Shown one piece after another: positions 61,031-64,000 of a stretch of 64,000 nt of DNA. Positions within the stretch are counted from its first letter, which is position 1, and every line of letters starts with the position of its first letter. The stretch is from Pedobacter chinensis. GTDB lineage: Bacteria; Bacteroidota; Bacteroidia; Sphingobacteriales; Sphingobacteriaceae. The stretch lies in the NCBI RefSeq assembly GCF_003339865.1, contig NZ_QPKV01000016.1:1-64000 (forward strand), given 5' to 3'. The position numbers were made by a program, and so were the translations under genes. The notes below the pieces were generated by a model that was given only the letters and a program-made list of their open reading frames with translations, had not been told where the DNA came from and did no database searches.

Positions 61031-62245
61031 TTATGTTTTAAAGCCGATATCCAAGCCCCAGAGTTTCAATTGATGTGCCTTGGATTGGCTGAATGGCCGT
61101 TCTGGATCATTCAAAAAATCAAACAGGTGGATATAGCTCATCAGATGCAACCTGATGATTGAACTCAGATTTGAGAAGGCCCATTTTCTTTTAAGTTGCA
61201 CCTGAACGAGTTTGATGAGCAGATCTGCGATAAAAGCACACCATATCTGTGTTTTGATGGCATTTTCATTGTCGCCCAAAAAACATTTAAGTGGAAAATT
61301 CTGTTTGACCCTCTTGAACAAAATTTCGATCTGCCATCGTTTTTTATAAAGATCGGCTATCTGTAAAGCCGATAATGAGAAATCATTGGTCAGAAATTCA
61401 AATGTCCTGCCTTTTTCCTTATCAAAGAATGTGACCTGTCGGGTCTTAAGCTTTATTTTCTTACGATGGGTCCTTGTGCCGATAACGATCGATCGGTCAG
61501 CCATTATCCCGGCATCACTCTCTTCCCCGCTGACCGGGTTTGAACCTGTTTCCACATAACTGGCGCCTTTCCTTTGCCGGGTGATGAAAAAAACACCATT
61601 GTCATCCATCCGCTGATATTCGCCATGGTCAACATAACCTTTGTCAAAAACGATGAATGAGCCAGCTTCCAGGTTGATCTCCTTTAAAAAGGACATGTCA
61701 TTGGCGCTGGCGGCTGTAAAACTTATCTGGACCGCAACATCGTCCAGGGCATCCATGAGCGTATGGACCTTGATGCCCCCTTTTCGCTTTCCATTCAGCT
61801 TACCGGGGCTTGGCGCTTTGAGTATCTGTTGAAACAAAGTGATGGTGGATGAATCAGCGATGAAAAGTTTGGAGACCGATGCCTGCCGGCTGTCCGGTAA
61901 AAACCGTCCATATCTGCGGTAGAGCTGTTGATACAACTGCTCAAAAACTTTGTAGGAGCGTTTCATGTTCGCATCGCATAAAGTGCTTCTTCCAGGAGCT
62001 TTTTTTATGCCAATATGCTGAAGCTTGTTACTGCAGGCCTGCATCCCACTCACCACCTCACGGCTACTTGTGCATTTATTGAGCACACAGTAAAGCATCG
62101 TGACCAGGTGCGTATAAGTGTCAAAATAACGATAATAACGGTCATGCTGACCCACCCTCGCCAGTGCCTTTACTGAATTGCGGTCTATCAAATTCAGTAA
62201 CTGATTCAATACCGGCTGTCCGGTAAAAAAAGTACTTTTGCTCAT
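61031..62245 (-). CDS. IS4 family transposase
   Basis: 404 residues. The N-terminal part (FFTGQPVLNQLLNLIDRNSV, with ARVGQHDRYYRYFDTYTHLV) is a DUF4372-like domain. The catalytic domain has LFIADSSTI (first Asp), FIVFDKGYVDHGEY (second Asp) and YKKRWQIEILFKRVKQ, the Y-R-E-K motif of IS4 transposases with the third catalytic residue. No frameshift is present. It fills the element between the terminal repeats. Confidence 0.93.
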   Translation of the reverse strand: MSKSTFFTGQPVLNQLLNLIDRNSVKALARVGQHDRYYRYFDTYTHLVTMLYCVLNKCTSSREVVSGMQACSNKLQHIGIKKAPGRSTLCDANMKRSYKVFEQLYQQLYRRYGRFLPDSRQASVSKLFIADSSTITLFQQILKAPSPGKLNGKRKGGIKVHTLMDALDDVAVQISFTAASANDMSFLKEINLEAGSFIVFDKGYVDHGEYQRMDDNGVFFITRQRKGASYVETGSNPVSGEESDAGIMADRSIVIGTRTHRKKIKLKTRQVTFFDKEKGRTFEFLTNDFSLSALQIADLYKKRWQIEILFKRVKQNFPLKCFLGDNENAIKTQIWCAFIADLLIKLVQVQLKRKWAFSNLSSIIRLHLMSYIHLFDFLNDPERPFSQSKAHQLKLWGLDIGFKT

Positions 62246-62283
62246 GTTGAATGTTTAAGTGTGGTAACTCAAATATCAACACA

Positions 62284-62312
62284 AAAAGGGGAAGCCTAAA
62301 GCAACCCCTTTT
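62284..62312 (-). terminator. Terminator inside the insertion sequence, ahead of the transposase
   Basis: AAAAGGGG and CCCCTTTT form a perfect 8-bp stem with a 13-base loop; on the minus strand it is followed by TTTTTG. It lies between the right terminal repeat and the transposase start, where it would stop transcription entering from outside. Confidence 0.6.
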
Positions 62313-62345
62313 ATTTTATCTAAAATAGTTTACCGGACAACAGTG

Positions 62346-62506
62346 AACGCAGTGAAGAATCTCCAGGCGATGAAATACAAACTTTAACACAGCACCGCAC
62401 CTCTTATAAAAACAAAGTCAGTAATAAACCAAGTGCAATGCTTGTAGGTTAGGGATTTACTTTGTAGCTGCTTCACAGTCTTCGTTTCACTCAGAAGGAC
62501 AAAAAA
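62346..62506 (-). repeat. Dispersed intergenic repeat, half right of the insertion sequence
   Basis: Continues the repeat interrupted at 60967: AACGCAGTGAAGAATCTCC, ACAGCACCGCACCTCTTA, then TTACTTTGTAGCTGCTTCAC. It ends just before the radical SAM gene. Confidence 0.85.
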
Positions 62507-62541
62507 TTGTGCTTAACTTCTGAACTGCTGTTGAACCCAAA

Positions 62542-63609
62542 TTAAAATAAGCTCATCTGATCGCTTGGAACCTTGAACAAACTGTGATCAAGCATAATGT
62601 CTTTCACATTGAGTCCATTTAACCTGCAATGCAATTTAAAATTATCTTTAATCATTTTTGAGATGTTTCCATCGCCCCGCATTCTATCTCCAAATCTGCT
62701 ATCATTAACTTTTCCACCATGACAACTTTGAATCATGTGCCAGACTTTTTCAAAGCGATCGGGAAAATTTTTGTGTAACCAATCTTCAAATATTGGCCCA
62801 ATGGCGCCATTTAATCTTACAACTGTATATCCGGCATGAATGGCGCCTGCATCTGCCACTGCTTTTAAAATTTTTGGAATTTCGTGATCGCTCAAACCCG
62901 GAACCAGCGGAGCGACCATTACACCCACGGGTATTCCTGCTTTGCTCAGCTCTTCCACTACTTTTAATCGTTGTTTAGCTGTAGTGGTTCTGGGCTCCAT
63001 CACTTGCCGAAGATCCTCATTCAAACTGTTGATGGAAACATAAACCATGCAAAGATTTAACTTTGCCATTTCCTGCAGTATATCACGATCACGCAGGATT
63101 AATGAGTTCTTGGTAATCATTCCAATGGGCTGTTTATAAGCCAAAGCTATTTCGAGCAATTGTCTGGTCAGTTTAAACTTCCGCTCAGCTGGCTGATAAC
63201 AATCTGTATTGCCTGACAAAGAAATTGTGGTGGCATCCCAGCCTTTTTTCTCCAGAAATTTTTTGAAGAGTGCTGGCGCATCTTTTTTAACAATGATTTT
63301 TCTTTCAAACTCTAATCCCGCGCTGTAGCCCCAATATTGATGAGCGTTTCTCGCATAACAATAGGTACAGCCATGTTCGCAACCCTGATATGGGTTTAAG
63401 GAATAAGCCATTCCCACATCCGGACTATCTACTTTATTAACGATGGTTTTACCGTTTTCAAAAATAAATGAGGTTTTACGATCGCTTTCTTCCCAATCAT
63501 CAATTCCCTCACTGTATTCCTTTACATAAACATCTTTTAAAAATTTGTTATGGGGATTAAACTGAGCTCCTCTTCCCTTAAAATATGGTTTTTCTTCCTC
63601 GCTGATCAT
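62542..63609 (-). CDS. PA0069 family radical SAM protein (SplB-like)
   Basis: 355 residues. The cluster motif is YQGCEHGCTYCYARNAH (Cys-x3-Cys-x2-Cys). SLSGNTDCYQPAERKFKLTR and MVAPLVPGLSDHE follow, as in the PA0069 group related to spore photoproduct lyase. It is predicted to generate a 5'-deoxyadenosyl radical from SAM; the substrate is unknown. The gene is bounded by a repeat on one side and by an inverted repeat in its promoter on the other. Confidence 0.9.
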   Translation of the reverse strand: MISEEEKPYFKGRGAQFNPHNKFLKDVYVKEYSEGIDDWEESDRKTSFIFENGKTIVNKVDSPDVGMAYSLNPYQGCEHGCTYCYARNAHQYWGYSAGLEFERKIIVKKDAPALFKKFLEKKGWDATTISLSGNTDCYQPAERKFKLTRQLLEIALAYKQPIGMITKNSLILRDRDILQEMAKLNLCMVYVSINSLNEDLRQVMEPRTTTAKQRLKVVEELSKAGIPVGVMVAPLVPGLSDHEIPKILKAVADAGAIHAGYTVVRLNGAIGPIFEDWLHKNFPDRFEKVWHMIQSCHGGKVNDSRFGDRMRGDGNISKMIKDNFKLHCRLNGLNVKDIMLDHSLFKVPSDQMSLF

Positions 63610-63614
63610 AAGTT

Positions 63615-63641
63615 AAAATTACTAATATTTTTAGTAATTTT
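63615..63641. promoter_or_regulatory. Inverted repeat upstream of the PA0069-type gene
   Basis: AAAATTACTAA, 5 bases and TTAGTAATTTT make an 11-bp perfect inverted repeat between the stop of the upstream gene and the start of the radical SAM gene. It could be a repressor site or a terminator of the upstream gene. Confidence 0.45.
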
Positions 63642-63663
63642 ATTCAATGTGGAAAGAATTTTG

Positions 63664-64000
63664 TCAGTTCTGATTTTTTGGAAGGGGCACATAATCCATA
63701 GGAACCATATCTGCCACTTTCTCATAGGCCCAATAACCTTCATATAAAAGCGATCTGGAATCGTGAATACCGCCATTCTCATAAAAACGTACGCCTGGAC
63801 CAGTTAAATTTGCGACAGAGATTTCGTTTTCCGGAACATCTAAGGGCCTGAAAATCCAGAATCCTGTTTTTGAATAAGCTAAAGATTCTTTCTCTTTGGT
63901 ATATTGAATGATCAACGCATCAGTATAACTAAGGTATTTAAGATTTTCATTGTAGTAGTGCACTAATGTATCGGGCAGTACTTCTGCTCTTGAAAATTTA
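63664..64000 (-). CDS. Unidentified protein, 5' end beyond the window
   Basis: The frame is open from the window edge to TGA at 63664-63666, giving 111 or more residues (KFSRAEVLPDTLVHYYNEN at the edge, PMDYVPLPKNQN at the end). A GTG at 63961 is only one possible start; the frame continues past it, so the gene is most likely cut. The part seen is soluble, with several aromatic residues (GFWIFRPLDVPENEI). No family recognised. Confidence 0.55.
   Translation of the reverse strand, partial: KFSRAEVLPDTLVHYYNENLKYLSYTDALIIQYTKEKESLAYSKTGFWIFRPLDVPENEISVANLTGPGVRFYENGGIHDSRSLLYEGYWAYEKVADMVPMDYVPLPKNQN

Larger units (their letters stand above)
60968..62345 (-). mobile_element. Intact IS4-type insertion sequence, 1378 bp
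   Basis: Ends are perfect 17-bp inverted repeats, CACTGTTGTCCGGTAAA at 60968-60984 and its reverse complement at 62329-62345. They are flanked by a 9-bp direct repeat, AACGCAGTG, at 60959-60967 and 62346-62354. Removing the element and one copy of the 9 bases restores the repeat sequence TCATTCTGAACGCAGTGAAG seen elsewhere. The single transposase gene is full length, so the element may still move. Confidence 0.95.

Overview
The window looks like a chromosome segment of a Pedobacter-like member of the Bacteroidota (family Sphingobacteriaceae). Grounds: a SusC/SusD pair next to a hybrid two-component regulator, several TonB-dependent or porin-type beta-barrels, lipoproteins with short lipoboxes, families largely restricted to this phylum (DUF4876, DUF6850, BBP2 porins), and promoters with the phylum-specific -7 element TAnnTTTG. 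No tRNA, rRNA or CRISPR array was seen.

Layout. 1-5.6 kb: a minus-strand three-gene outer-membrane cassette (TonB-dependent receptor, DUF4876 lipoprotein, DUF6850 barrel) behind a promoter bracketed by two palindromic boxes. 5.7-7.7 kb: a PurF-like amidophosphoribosyltransferase. 7.7-9.2 kb: an array of a dispersed noncoding repeat. 9.3-30 kb: mostly core genes and transporters (LysE-type exporter, FucP-type symporter, dCMP deaminase, GMP synthase, RsmB/RsmF-type methyltransferase, MarC, OprP-type porin, two APC permeases, membrane pyrophosphatase, a radical SAM protein, ammonium channel plus porin) and a Phd/PIN toxin-antitoxin pair whose toxin lacks key acidic residues. 30-35 kb: SRPBCC protein, TlpA-like thioredoxin with a triplicated 85-bp upstream unit, a candidate 6S-like RNA, a YkuK-family protein, a DbpA-like helicase and an SGNH hydrolase. 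35-39 kb: an accessory island with a frameshifted fulvocin C-like gene, two downstream partner genes, a convergent operon of three small secreted or membrane proteins, and a 3' remnant of a second SGNH hydrolase. 39-41 kb: EttA.

41.4-54.9 kb is a fructan utilisation locus. A periplasm-sensing hybrid two-component system faces an operon of sugar MFS porter, PfkB fructokinase, SusC, SusD, a DUF2961/GH172 enzyme and a periplasmic GH32 fructosidase. The likely flow is SusCD uptake of fructo-oligosaccharides, periplasmic cleavage by GH32 and GH172, fructose sensing by the hybrid regulator, import by the MFS porter and phosphorylation by the kinase. GH172 is the unusual member and suggests alpha-linked fructofuranosides or difructose anhydrides as substrates.

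55-64 kb: inverted copies of the dispersed repeat, a DUF4394 lipoprotein, ClpC, an intact IS4-type element inserted inside a repeat copy with a 9-bp target duplication, a PA0069-type radical SAM protein and a gene cut by the window end. Several starts are set by promoters: the -7 element lies so close to the ATG that upstream in-frame TTG or ATG codons cannot be real starts, and some messages should be leaderless. All functional assignments come from reading motifs in the sequence; no database search was run.
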